A DNA stretch of 25,359 nucleotides from JAGOUN01 sp040389005 (GCA_040389005.1 JAZKAS010000028.1:1-25359); one strand, 5' to 3'. Shown: positions 16,964-25,355, counted from the stretch's first letter. Numbers and translations are program-made. Notes: generated from the letters alone by a model not told the origin.

Positions 16964-18154
16964 TCAACATATTGGAGTAAGCGTTTCTATAAGGTTAATA
17001 TTTGCACAATCGATACTTATTTGAGCCATGCTATTAAGAAGATCATCCATTGTTGCGCCTTGTTCTGTCTCTTTTGCAGAGAAAAAATGATGAATCACTT
17101 GATAAAGCTGGGCAATAGATTCAGTGGTCTTTGTGTCGCCTTGAACATGCTGCGCTGTTTGCTTTAATTCAAGTAAAATATCAAACGCACCAAGTTTTTT
17201 TTCAATCATATTAATAATGTGTTGTAAGTCAGAAGAAATGGTTTTGACATCGAAGAATTTTGGGCCGCTGTAAAGAATAGAAAATTTCTCAAGTTCTTTA
17301 GCGAGCGCTGCTAATTGTTTTTCAGTGCATTTATCTTCAATTGCTAAGATAATAGAAATAATATCTCTCGATGAGTTGTGTTGTTTGTGTAAGCTATATT
17401 CTTTAACTAAAGCAGGTAAGTTTTTTTTACGTGATTTTTCGAAGCTTACTTCTTTCCGAGCTTTTTCAAGAATTATTTGTAGATGATTATAAGCATTAAC
17501 AAGCTCTTCGTTCTTATAATCTACTTCAATGTTTGCGCTTGCAATAATAAATTCAAGTTTTTGATTTTTTGGTATGCTACTGGCCTGTATATAAAGCATC
17601 GCTAGTGCGATTTTTACTTGCATAACATGCATATGTTCAATAATTATGTTTCCCGTCTCAGAAATTTCTTTTTCTTTATCTGGATCAGTGAATAAAGCTT
17701 TAGAGAGGGCGGTTAATAATGCAAATTTTTCATCTTTTGCGGCGTTGCTCAATAATTTAGAAAATGCAGATATTATATTGGAATCAACAAGGTTTGGTTT
17801 GCATATTTTGCTAATGATATTAATAATAGTGAAAACGGCGGCATTTTTTGATAATACAATATTACGATCTTTTATTTCTTTTGGGCATCGTCTGTTATTA
17901 ATGAAAAATTGCCACCAACTCTCAATTGAAGATTGAACGGTCTCTCTTTCCTCTGATGCATGTAGATTTTTTAGTAGCGTAATATTATCAAGAAAGAAGT
18001 GCATTAAGAGGTCATTGTCAGAAGTTGATTCTGGAAGATTGGTGCATGTAAAAAATAATCTATTATTTTCAGGCATAAGAGCTTGCTTGTATCTGTGGGC
18101 CTGATCCGTATCATCGGCTGGATCTGTTGGCGATGAGTCGAGCATCTTGAGCAT
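16964..18154 (-). CDS. Unknown 396-aa helical protein, shorter tandem paralogue
   Basis: The start is ATG 18154, with AAGAAA a few bases upstream and the conserved promoter 30 bases before. The protein corresponds to the C-terminal half of the 764-aa neighbour. It has NDLLMHFFLDNITLLKNL (about residues 46-63), WWQFFINNRRCPKEIKDRNI (about 77-97), LEKFSILYSGPKFF (about 287-300), DILLELKQTAQH (about 319-330) and MDDLLNSMAQI near the end. Identity by eye is moderate and spread evenly, which argues for an old duplication under constraint. No signal peptide, membrane segment or catalytic motif is visible. The 764-aa gene follows on the same strand but has its own promoter. Whether the shorter form is an ancestral unit or a truncated copy cannot be decided here. 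Confidence 0.82.
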   Translation of the reverse strand: MLKMLDSSPTDPADDTDQAHRYKQALMPENNRLFFTCTNLPESTSDNDLLMHFFLDNITLLKNLHASEERETVQSSIESWWQFFINNRRCPKEIKDRNIVLSKNAAVFTIINIISKICKPNLVDSNIISAFSKLLSNAAKDEKFALLTALSKALFTDPDKEKEISETGNIIIEHMHVMQVKIALAMLYIQASSIPKNQKLEFIIASANIEVDYKNEELVNAYNHLQIILEKARKEVSFEKSRKKNLPALVKEYSLHKQHNSSRDIISIILAIEDKCTEKQLAALAKELEKFSILYSGPKFFDVKTISSDLQHIINMIEKKLGAFDILLELKQTAQHVQGDTKTTESIAQLYQVIHHFFSAKETEQGATMDDLLNSMAQISIDCANINLIETLTPIC

Positions 18155-18180
18155 GATTTTCTTATATTTATTGGTATCAG

Positions 18181-18225
18181 CAGCAGTATAGCAGATTGTT
18201 CGTGCAACAAAAGCGCACTTTACTT
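18181..18225 (-). promoter_or_regulatory. Promoter block of the 396-aa gene
   Basis: TATACT at 18190-18185 on the minus strand is the likely -10, with a weak CTTTTG 17 bases further upstream as -35. The block is the counterpart of 16865-16909. It lies in the divergent region shared with kup, so the two genes may share regulatory sequence. Confidence 0.5.
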
Positions 18226-18280
18226 AAGAAGACCCCTTCTTTATACTTCTTCACTTATTATTATAAAGTAATCCCATTGA

Positions 18281-20167
18281 ATGACCGCTTGTTCTCCCGC
18301 CTCTCGCTCAAGTGTTTCGGCGCTCGCATTTCTTGCGTTGGGCGTTGTGTTTGGCGATATCGGTACTAGCCCACTCTATGCATTGAAAGAAACCTTTAAT
18401 CCCAATTATGGCATTCCATTGACCGAAATGAGTATTCTCGGCGGTTGTTCAAGTATTTTTTGGGCACTTATGCTCGTTGTAATGTTGAAGTATATTACCG
18501 TGATTCTGCGCGCCACCAACAAAGGTGAGGGTGGCGTGATGGCGATGTTAGCTTTGGCGTCTTCAGTGGTGCGCCCAAATTCTCGCCGGCGAAGGGTTGT
18601 GATTGGATTGGGTTTGTTGGGCGCAGCGTTGTTTTATGGTGAGGCGGTCATTACGCCTGCGATGTCGGTGCTTTCGGCAATCGAAGGATTGGAAGTTAGT
18701 TCGCCTTCATTTAAATCCTATACAGTTTTAATTTCCGTTTTTATTATTATTGCTTTATTTTCTTTGCAGCGTCATGGCACGAGTTTTATCGGCCGCTATT
18801 TTGGCGTAGTGTGTTCCATTTGGTTTGCGGCTATTGCAGTTGTCGGTTTGATCAACATTATACATTTTCCAAAAGTGTTGATGGCGATGAATCCTTATTA
18901 CGCTTTTGAATTTTTGACGACTCACGGCACCGCTTCTTTTTTAGTCTTGGGCTCTGTGATTTTAGCCTTTACTGGTGCTGAAGCATTGTATGCTGACGTT
19001 GGGCATTTTGGCCGAAAGGCGATTCGCATTGCCTGGTTTATGGTATTCCCAGCATTAATTTTAAATTACTTTGGTCAAGGTGCTTTATTAATGAGGACCC
19101 CTGAGGCGTTAGTGAATCCATTTTATTTGGCGTGTCCGACTTGGTCGCTTTATCCGATGATTGGATTGGCTGCATTCGCCACTATTATTGCATCACAAGC
19201 GGTTATTTCCGGCGCGTATTCGGTCACGTGGCAAGCTATTCAATTACATTATTTGCCGCGTATGCAAGTGCGTCATACGTCTGATAAAACGATGGGGCAA
19301 ATTTATATTCCTGCGGTAAATTGGATTTTACTTCTAGCAGTGTTGGTGACGATGGTGACGTTTGGCACTTCTGCAAAATTAGCTGCCGCTTACGGAATTT
19401 CTGTGGCAGGAACAATGTTGGCATCGACTTTATTAGTTTCTTTTGTGATTCGTTATGATTGGAAATTCCCATTGTGGTGGACGCTTTGCATTGTGATTTT
19501 TTTTGCATTTATTGATAGTATGTTTTTTGCATCGAGTGCATTAAAAGTATTGCATGGTGCATGGTTTACGCTCGCATTAGGGCTGCTTTCTTTAATTGTA
19601 ATGAAAACGTGGAACAGGGGGCGCGAAATTGTAGTGATGCGTCGACAAGAATATTGCTCTGAAAATTTGTCTGATTTTTTACGATTATTATTAAAATCAT
19701 CTTTGCACCGTGTTCCTGGTACGGCTATTTTCTTTTGTCAATTTCAAGAAAACGTACCTGGCGCGCTGTCGCATAACTTAAAGCATAATAAAATATTGCA
19801 TGAAAATGTGGTGTTTTTAACCTTATCAAAAGAAAGTGTTCCGTGTATTGCAGAGAAAAATCGGTGGACGATGAAGGTGTTAGAAAAAAGTTGTTACCAA
19901 CTCATTGTGCGATTCGGTTTTAACGAAGAATTTAATGTGCCGAAAGTATTGGCGGATTGCGCAAAGCATGGATATGATTTTTTAAATGACCAGCTTTCTT
20001 ATTTTTTAAACGATGAGCGATTGGTTATAAATGATCGTTCAAAAACTATGATGTTATGGCGAAAAATTCTATTCGTTATTTTAGTGGCCACGCAAAAAAA
20101 TGCCGCAGAGCATTATCATCTACCCAGCAACCAAGTGATTCGATTGGCATCGCATATTGAGATTTAA
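18281..20167 (+). CDS. kup: Kup-type potassium:proton symporter
   Basis: Kup imports potassium with protons across the inner membrane. The N-terminus carries the family signature (ALGVVFGDIGTSPLYALKET, about residues 19-38). About twelve hydrophobic segments follow up to residue 445, including GEGGVMAMLALAS, GEAVITPAMSVLSAIEGLEV and LAFTGAEALYADVGHFGRKA, all characteristic of KUP/HAK/KT transporters. A cytoplasmic C-terminal domain follows (about 450-628). The 628-residue length matches E. coli Kup (622). ATG 18281 has only a weak upstream purine stretch. The gene stands alone, divergent from the 396-aa paralogue. Confidence 0.96.
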   Translation: MTACSPASRSSVSALAFLALGVVFGDIGTSPLYALKETFNPNYGIPLTEMSILGGCSSIFWALMLVVMLKYITVILRATNKGEGGVMAMLALASSVVRPNSRRRRVVIGLGLLGAALFYGEAVITPAMSVLSAIEGLEVSSPSFKSYTVLISVFIIIALFSLQRHGTSFIGRYFGVVCSIWFAAIAVVGLINIIHFPKVLMAMNPYYAFEFLTTHGTASFLVLGSVILAFTGAEALYADVGHFGRKAIRIAWFMVFPALILNYFGQGALLMRTPEALVNPFYLACPTWSLYPMIGLAAFATIIASQAVISGAYSVTWQAIQLHYLPRMQVRHTSDKTMGQIYIPAVNWILLLAVLVTMVTFGTSAKLAAAYGISVAGTMLASTLLVSFVIRYDWKFPLWWTLCIVIFFAFIDSMFFASSALKVLHGAWFTLALGLLSLIVMKTWNRGREIVVMRRQEYCSENLSDFLRLLLKSSLHRVPGTAIFFCQFQENVPGALSHNLKHNKILHENVVFLTLSKESVPCIAEKNRWTMKVLEKSCYQLIVRFGFNEEFNVPKVLADCAKHGYDFLNDQLSYFLNDERLVINDRSKTMMLWRKILFVILVATQKNAAEHYHLPSNQVIRLASHIEI

Positions 20168-20193
20168 AAATTCAGAAGTATATATAAAACTAT

Positions 20194-20221
20194 TTGTATA
20201 CCTTTAAGAGTTTCTTAATAT
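20194..20221 (+). promoter_or_regulatory. Possible promoter of the cellulase gene
   Basis: TTGTAT (20194-20199) and TAATAT (20216-20221) are separated by 16 bases in the 100-base gap between kup and the cellulase. The region is AT-rich throughout, so chance matches are likely. Confidence 0.3.
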
Positions 20222-20267
20222 ACATCATCTATTCTGACTTTACTGTTGTAGAAAATCAAAGGCAAAA

Positions 20268-22576
20268 ATGTTTAATCGTCGTAGTGAATCTCTTTCAAGT
20301 TATCATGTGCTACTGAGATTGTTTTCAGTGTACTTTATTTTAAATTTTGCGCGTGCTATGGCCACTTCACATTTAAGAGGCAGTTCAGTTGTTGGCATGG
20401 TGAAAGTTGAAAACACGGGCGTCAAATACAGTTACTCGCTGGTATCGGAATATCAATCTAATGCGTATTGTGCCACTGACTCGGGATCTGCCGGACAAAA
20501 CTGTAAAACTGAACTAGCCTCTGGTGAGTTGCAAACGACCGATTTTTCAAATCAATATGGTTCTGCGACCTATACCTATCAGATCAATGGGGCTGCTTAT
20601 AACGTTAAAGTAGCTATGGATGGTTCAGGTCTGCTGGATGCTGATAATAATATTGTGAGTACGTTTGGTGCATGCAAGGCCGTTGTTTCTTTTCCTTCAG
20701 GTTATACATTAGTGAGTTTGAATTGTGATGCGACGGTGGTTGTTGGCATAGTGAAAATTCTTAATGGCGGTGAGCAATATACCTTTCAAAATTGGGGAGT
20801 ATATCAATCAAATGCTTTTTGTGCTGATGATGCTGGTGCTAATGAACAATCCTGTAAAGCTTCTCTGGCTTCTGGAGAAGAACAAACGACGGACATTTCA
20901 AATGCGGATGGTTCTGCAACCTATACCTACGGCATTAATAATGTTGCCTATAATGTTAAAGTATCGATGGCGGAATCAGGTTTGCTAGATAGCAATGACA
21001 AGGTTGTTGGCACTGTTGGTGCTTGTACAGCGACCAATTCATACCCTTCCGGTTACACACTCATTAGCATTAATTGTGATTCTGATCCTGTGCCGACTTA
21101 TGACGCGACTGTTTATACAACAGGTGTTAAAAAGCGTGGTGTCAATTTATCAGGACAAGAATGGGCAAGTGGCACGTATTATCCTACCGTGGATGATGCC
21201 AATAAAATTAAAATGATCGGTATGAATGCGGCACGTTTTACTATTGATATTACCACGCTCTCTGATTCAAGTGGCGATATTGACTGGACGACTGGTAACG
21301 CTAAAAAAGTTGATGATAGTCTCAAAATGCTAATGAGTAATGGCCTGGAAGAAGTGATTTTGGATGCTCATAATCAGCTTGTTGGTCCTCAAGCCGCCAG
21401 CGATTGGACGTCAGGTAAAATCACAGGTGATCAGTTATTAAAATTTTGGCAACAAGCTGCATCACGCTATAATGGTTATAGTAATTTTGCGATTGGTGTT
21501 GTCAATGAGCCACGTAGTATCAGTACAAATCCAAGTGATGCGCAAACTGAAGCAGACGCGCTTTTTGCCATTTATGCATCTATTGTTAAATGGTTTTCAG
21601 AGAATGGTATTACCGCACGCTCTTATTGGGAACCCAGTGATTGGGGCGGCATTGCAAATTATGCGAATCCTGTTTGGCAGAACTTCTATAAGAATCTAGC
21701 CGCTCTATCTTCTTATCCAGAAACCATGTCGCCAGACGGTCATGCGTACGGAACAAACACCAACGGCCCAGGAGGTTCAGGTTATGGTGATTGCGATCCC
21801 GATGGCGTCAATCATAATTNNNNNNNNNNGCAGACGGTAATTATACTTGTGCAATTACTGAATTTAACGGCGATCCTTCTTATGCGAACTGTATTTCCTA
21901 TGTTGAAACGACTGTCGAATACATGAATGCGCATGCGCCTAGTGCAGCTGCAGGAGGATTTTCGGCGAACTATCTTTGGGGCTATTATCTTAGTGAAGGG
22001 TCCGGTGATTCGCTTGATATTAATAAAAATGGAAGTCCAGAAACAGATCCGCAGATTGTTGAAATGCAAGAGTATAAGGATCTGATTCCTGGGGGATTAG
22101 CCGGAGCGCCAACGGCAGCGCCAGTCACAATGAGTCCATCTGTGTCACCAACATTGTCAGTTGCGCCAACTGTGGCTCCAACGTTCAAGCCAACGCAGCA
22201 GCCAACAACGGCGGCTCCAAGTGTTGCTCCAACGTTCAAGCCGACAGCAGCGCCAACAACTATGGCTCCGAGTGTTGTGCCAACATCGGCTGTTCCAACA
22301 ATTTATCCGACGGTCAATCCTACGTTTTCGCCAACGAATGCAACAAATTCAGATTCACATCATCACAATGCGGGAGCAGCTTTCGCAACTAGTCCGGTGG
22401 GTCTTGGCGTTATCGCTATGGCAACTGGGGTAGGATTGGGTCTGGTGGCTTTCGTTGCTGCTTGCTATGCCTATAGAAAAGATTCTAGGAAAATTTTTGG
22501 AGCACCAAATTGTTTCTATAGAAGTCATGAGCCGTTGATTGATCAAGACGTTAAACTTAAAAATAATTGGCGCTGA
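20268..22576 (+). CDS. GH5-family cellulase-like glycoside hydrolase with tandem N-terminal modules, Pro/Thr-rich stalk and C-terminal membrane anchor; split by an assembly gap
   Basis: One gene is interrupted by ten Ns. The frame from ATG 20268 (AAAGG site upstream) runs to the gap. After it the true frame begins at 21830 (ADGNYTCAITEFNGDPSYA) and runs to TGA at 22576. The parts join in frame if the real gap is 2 modulo 3 bases long. Order: signal peptide (to about residue 32); two homologous modules of about 110 residues (about 42-153 and 159-271), each with four cysteines and a TYTYxIN and YNVKV core; then the GH5 domain. GH5 motifs are LDAHNQ, VVNEP with the acid/base Glu (about residue 414), DGHAYG, and the nucleophile Glu in ITEFNGD (21860-21862). 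Then come a Pro/Thr-rich stalk (22104-22347), a hydrophobic helix (about 22396-22467), basic YRKDSRK and a short tail. It should hydrolyse beta-1,4-glucan or a similar polysaccharide. The stalk-plus-anchor layout is eukaryote-like; anchoring site and substrate are unproven. Confidence 0.88.
21820..21829. other. Assembly gap of unknown true length
   Basis: Ten consecutive Ns interrupt the cellulase gene just before the catalytic nucleophile segment. The frames on the two sides differ, and a true gap length of 2 modulo 3 would reconcile them. Confidence 0.98.
22104..22347 (+). repeat. Pro/Thr-rich stalk-coding repeat in the cellulase
   Basis: The translation is a degenerate series of PT-x2-P units (for example APTFKPT occurring twice). 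At the DNA level GCTCCAACGTTCAAGCC occurs identically at 22175-22191 and 22226-22242, so part of the stalk arose by recent local duplication. Such stalks act as flexible, often glycosylated linkers in eukaryotic wall proteins. Confidence 0.75.
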
Positions 22577-22637
22577 ATCTCAGGGCGATCGATTGATTGA
22601 TTGCCCTTGATTAGCCTTAACTAACTCTTTCTACGTT

Positions 22638-22681
22638 AAATCCATGAAGATGATATTCAATGTAACATCTTCATGGATTTT
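22638..22681. terminator. Strong bidirectional transcription terminator
   Basis: Perfect 15-base arms AAATCCATGAAGATG (22638-22652) and CATCTTCATGGATTT (22666-22680) flank a 13-base loop. A TTTT run closes the right side and an AA-rich left edge gives the minus strand its own short T-run. It lies between the convergent cellulase and peptide-transporter genes and ends both transcripts. Confidence 0.85.
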
Positions 22682-22686
22682 GAGCG

Positions 22687-24150
22687 CTATTTTGAATCAG
22701 AATTGCTAAACATCAACTTTGTTAAAACCGGCGCTGCAATCAGCAACACGGCAAAAGCTGCAAATCCAAAATTCGCAAAATGTTGAAACGCGTGCTTATA
22801 AATTTGCATTTGATCGGCAAGTGCTGTGATCGTTTCAGGTATATTGGAGTCTTGTGCAAGAAAGCCACTCAAAGCGCCACCATAACCCAGCGTAATAAAC
22901 CAAACACCCATCATGAGCCCGACATATTTTGCCGGGCTTAGTGTCGTGATCATTGATAATCCGATAGGCGACAAGAATAATTCCGCCATGACGAATAGCG
23001 CGTAAAATAAAATCATCCACGCGACATTCACCGGCGTGCCGACGCCTGTGTGTTGAATGACCCAGGCGAGTAATTCAAATGCGATCGCAATAAATAACAA
23101 AGCATAAGCAAATTTATAGGGGGTTGTCATAAAACGCGTTTTAGGATTCATTCGCTGCCATACAAGTGCAAAGATGGGCCCCAAAATAATAATAAAGGTT
23201 GACTCAAGTCCGATAATCGCGGCCGTAGGAATAGTAAATGTCCCAATCGTTCGATTCACCGCGCGCTCTGTAAATAAGTTTACTGAGAAATACATTTCAA
23301 AAAACAATCCCCAGAAAACAACCGAAAATAATAACATGACAATGAGCGTTGCCATGTGTTTACGTTCAAGCGGATTTTGTTTGATGGCCAAAATAATGAG
23401 CCCCACTATTAAAATTCCGCCGATGATATTTAGTAAATTAGTGGTGATGGTTGGGAAGTTCATGAGCGTAAAAGTCGCTGCAATAATTGCAATTAATCCT
23501 AAGGAAATTTGCGGCTTAGAAATTAACAATTTAGGCAGTTTTTTGAAGGTGGGATAGCGCGGCGAAAAACCTTTATTTTGTAAATATCGGTAACTCATTC
23601 TAAAGGTAATAACGCCAATAATTAAGCCAATGCTAGCTACAGCAAAACAAGCATTCCATCCAAGCCATTGTTGAATAAAGCCGCCCAACAAAGGCGCGAC
23701 CAACCCACCGATGTTAATGCCAATATAAAACAAGGTATAACCGCTATCCCTGCGAGGATCATTTTCATCATAGAATTGACCGAGAAAACTAGAGATATTC
23801 GGTTTGAATAAACCATTACCCATAATAATGAGCGATAAGCCGATGAGAATTGATTCTGAAAAGATGCCTAATAGCGCGTAGCCAACGCACAATAAAATAC
23901 CGCCCAGCACAATGCTAAAGCGATACCCGAGAATGCGATCAGCAAGATAGCCACCCAATAACGGCATAATGTACGCTAATGCGGTAAATTCGCCGATGAT
24001 TGTGTATGATTTGTTATCGGAAAAATTGAGTGCACTGACCATATAGAGAACAAGAAGTGTCTGAATAGTGTAGAAACCGAATCGTTCCCAGACTTCTGTG
24101 AGAAAGAAGTAGCGTAACACTTGCGGTTGTTTCATAAGCAAATATCTCAT
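22687..24150 (-). CDS. POT/PTR2-family proton-dependent di/tripeptide transporter
   Basis: This is an inner-membrane MFS transporter that imports short peptides with protons. The POT signature ExxERFxxY appears as EVWERFGFY near residues 19-27, and the second signature as FYIGINIGGLVAPLLGGF around residue 140. Twelve to fourteen hydrophobic helices are visible across 487 residues, the usual length. Start ATG 24150 (MRYLLMKQPQV) is used; an ATG five codons further in (MKQPQV) is equally plausible, and neither has a strong ribosome-binding site. The gene stands alone and shares its terminator with the cellulase. Peptide import suits bacteria living on host amino acids. I cannot tell which subfamily (DtpA, DtpT or other) it belongs to. 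Confidence 0.93.
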   Translation of the reverse strand: MRYLLMKQPQVLRYFFLTEVWERFGFYTIQTLLVLYMVSALNFSDNKSYTIIGEFTALAYIMPLLGGYLADRILGYRFSIVLGGILLCVGYALLGIFSESILIGLSLIIMGNGLFKPNISSFLGQFYDENDPRRDSGYTLFYIGINIGGLVAPLLGGFIQQWLGWNACFAVASIGLIIGVITFRMSYRYLQNKGFSPRYPTFKKLPKLLISKPQISLGLIAIIAATFTLMNFPTITTNLLNIIGGILIVGLIILAIKQNPLERKHMATLIVMLLFSVVFWGLFFEMYFSVNLFTERAVNRTIGTFTIPTAAIIGLESTFIIILGPIFALVWQRMNPKTRFMTTPYKFAYALLFIAIAFELLAWVIQHTGVGTPVNVAWMILFYALFVMAELFLSPIGLSMITTLSPAKYVGLMMGVWFITLGYGGALSGFLAQDSNIPETITALADQMQIYKHAFQHFANFGFAAFAVLLIAAPVLTKLMFSNSDSK

Positions 24151-24203
24151 TGAGCAGGTTCCACATGATACCAGCTTATGCTGGGTGTGTCAGTTTTTCG
24201 AGT

Positions 24204-24325
24204 TCATTGCCTGATTTGTTGTGAATGAGAATCCTTTGTTAATTCACGTGAATGGCGTGACGCAAGAGGTGGTCGGTAGTGGTTGTTTTGCAGCGATGAT
24301 TGATTTCGGAAGGTTTCTCGATTAA
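24204..24325 (+). pseudogene. Decayed remnant of a second DUF234-type AAA ATPase gene
   Basis: From 24239 to 24325 the frame reads LIHVNGVTQEVV, then a short variable part, then FAAMIDFGRFLD and stop. It matches the last 29 codons of the intact ATPase (12877-12963) at 74 of 87 bases, with 8 of the 13 base changes leaving the protein unchanged. Just upstream, bases coding VVNENP (24218-24235) match 12670-12687 of the intact gene. The remnant is joined there by an in-frame deletion equivalent to 186 bases between two CCT sites. Further upstream TTCATTGCCTGA (24203-24214) matches about 12569-12580, but in a shifted frame. The rest of the gene is absent, so this is a multiply deleted relic. As in the intact copy, the stop is followed by TAATG. 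Confidence 0.75.
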
Positions 24326-24380
24326 TGTTTATTCATCTTTATGATGACGCGGACTTGTCGGCGAAGGCAGTAGTGCCCCC

Positions 24381-24411
24381 AGCCCTGTAATGCAAATTGC
24401 AATGCAGGGCT
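24381..24411. repeat. REP-like palindrome
   Basis: Arms AGCCCTG (24381-24387) and CAGGGCT (24405-24411) enclose a second palindrome, TGCAA-A-TTGCA (24391-24401). No T-run follows on either strand, so it is not a standard terminator, though it lies 24 bases beyond the stop of the right-edge gene and could stabilise its 3' end. Confidence 0.6.
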
Positions 24412-24434
24412 AGAAAAAATACTGTTATGTTTTA

Positions 24435-25355
24435 TTATGATTGTTGCGAAGGCGCTGGTCTTGGTGTGGTGTTCACGCGTTCGTCTTCAGCGTTATCAGC
24501 TAAAGATGAGTTACTTTTTTCGCGTTGCATAGGGTACATTGCAGCTGGGCTGCTGATCGATGCGCTGCTGTGAACATTGCCTCTTTTTTGATTGTTGTTT
24601 CTTGCGCGGTCGGATTCTCTGCGTTTTTCTTTTTCAATCAATTTGCCGATGACATTGTTTGTGGTTACCTGCAGCATTGCAACGGCCAAGTCTACATTTT
24701 TGTCTGATAATGTAAGAGCTAGTTCCATGTTGCCCCGAAGCACTCCCATAATCGTTTTGATTTGAGCGGCGTTGCTTGAAGAATCGATGGCTTGCTGAAG
24801 TTGTGCCATTTGCTCCGGCGATAGTAGGGTTGTGGCAATCTCTGGCTCAATTTTGTTGCCTGTGTTTGCTGTCATCTCAAGGGTTTTTTTCGCCTGAGTG
24901 ATGTCCGGAGTGCCAATATGCTTTTTGTTTTTGCTATTGGTGGGGGATTCGCGTGTTTCGAGATTTATGAATTTGAGCGTGTCTGATGAAATTTTGTTGA
25001 ACAAGGTATCGATTGCTTTGTTTGTTGAGCTGCGATGATCAAAAACATGAAGAACATGACGATGAGCAAAAGGACCTAGTAGTAAAGGGTCAGCTTCATC
25101 CCAGGCTGTGTAGTGATATACTTCTTCTTTTAGGTAGCTTGTGCCCAGATTTAGTGCTTTATGCACATTAATAGTGACTACTTTTTCGTCTTGATTTGTC
25201 GTATCTGATGCGCTTGCCAATAAGCTATTAACAAAATTAAGAGCAACCCGATCCATATCCTGAGAAAGAAGGGTTTTTTTGTCATCGTATTTAGCATCAA
25301 GCTCAGCTTTAATCTCTTCGTACCTGGGGGTTTGCTCTGTTTCGACCCAGTGCAT
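24435..25355 (-). CDS. Unknown protein at the right edge, possibly 5'-truncated
   Basis: At least 306 codons are visible. ATG 25355 is four bases from the window end, and the one codon before it (GTA) is open, so the gene may start further upstream; no ribosome-binding site can be judged. No signal peptide, membrane segment or named domain is seen. Residues about 75-115 contain an aromatic, His-rich patch (YHYTAWDEADPLLLGPFAHR followed by HVLHVFDHR), the most distinctive part. Residues about 170-235 form helical, Gln/Met-rich sequence (LLSPEQMAQLQQAID). The last 65 residues are Arg/Ser/Asn/Pro-rich and probably disordered. I see no relation to the other unknown families here. A REP-like palindrome lies just past its stop. 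Confidence 0.75.
   Translation of the reverse strand: MHWVETEQTPRYEEIKAELDAKYDDKKTLLSQDMDRVALNFVNSLLASASDTTNQDEKVVTINVHKALNLGTSYLKEEVYHYTAWDEADPLLLGPFAHRHVLHVFDHRSSTNKAIDTLFNKISSDTLKFINLETRESPTNSKNKKHIGTPDITQAKKTLEMTANTGNKIEPEIATTLLSPEQMAQLQQAIDSSSNAAQIKTIMGVLRGNMELALTLSDKNVDLAVAMLQVTTNNVIGKLIEKEKRRESDRARNNNQKRGNVHSSASISSPAAMYPMQREKSNSSLADNAEDERVNTTPRPAPSQQS

Noticed and set aside
21923..22576. Separate 217-aa Pro/Thr-rich membrane protein starting at 21923
   Set aside because: The same frame is open back to the gap and encodes the GH5 nucleophile segment, so it is the 3' part of the cellulase gene.
24170..24187. Small hairpin CCAGC-TTAT-GCTGG as a regulator of the peptide transporter
   Set aside because: Five base pairs only, no conserved surroundings, and no supporting features.
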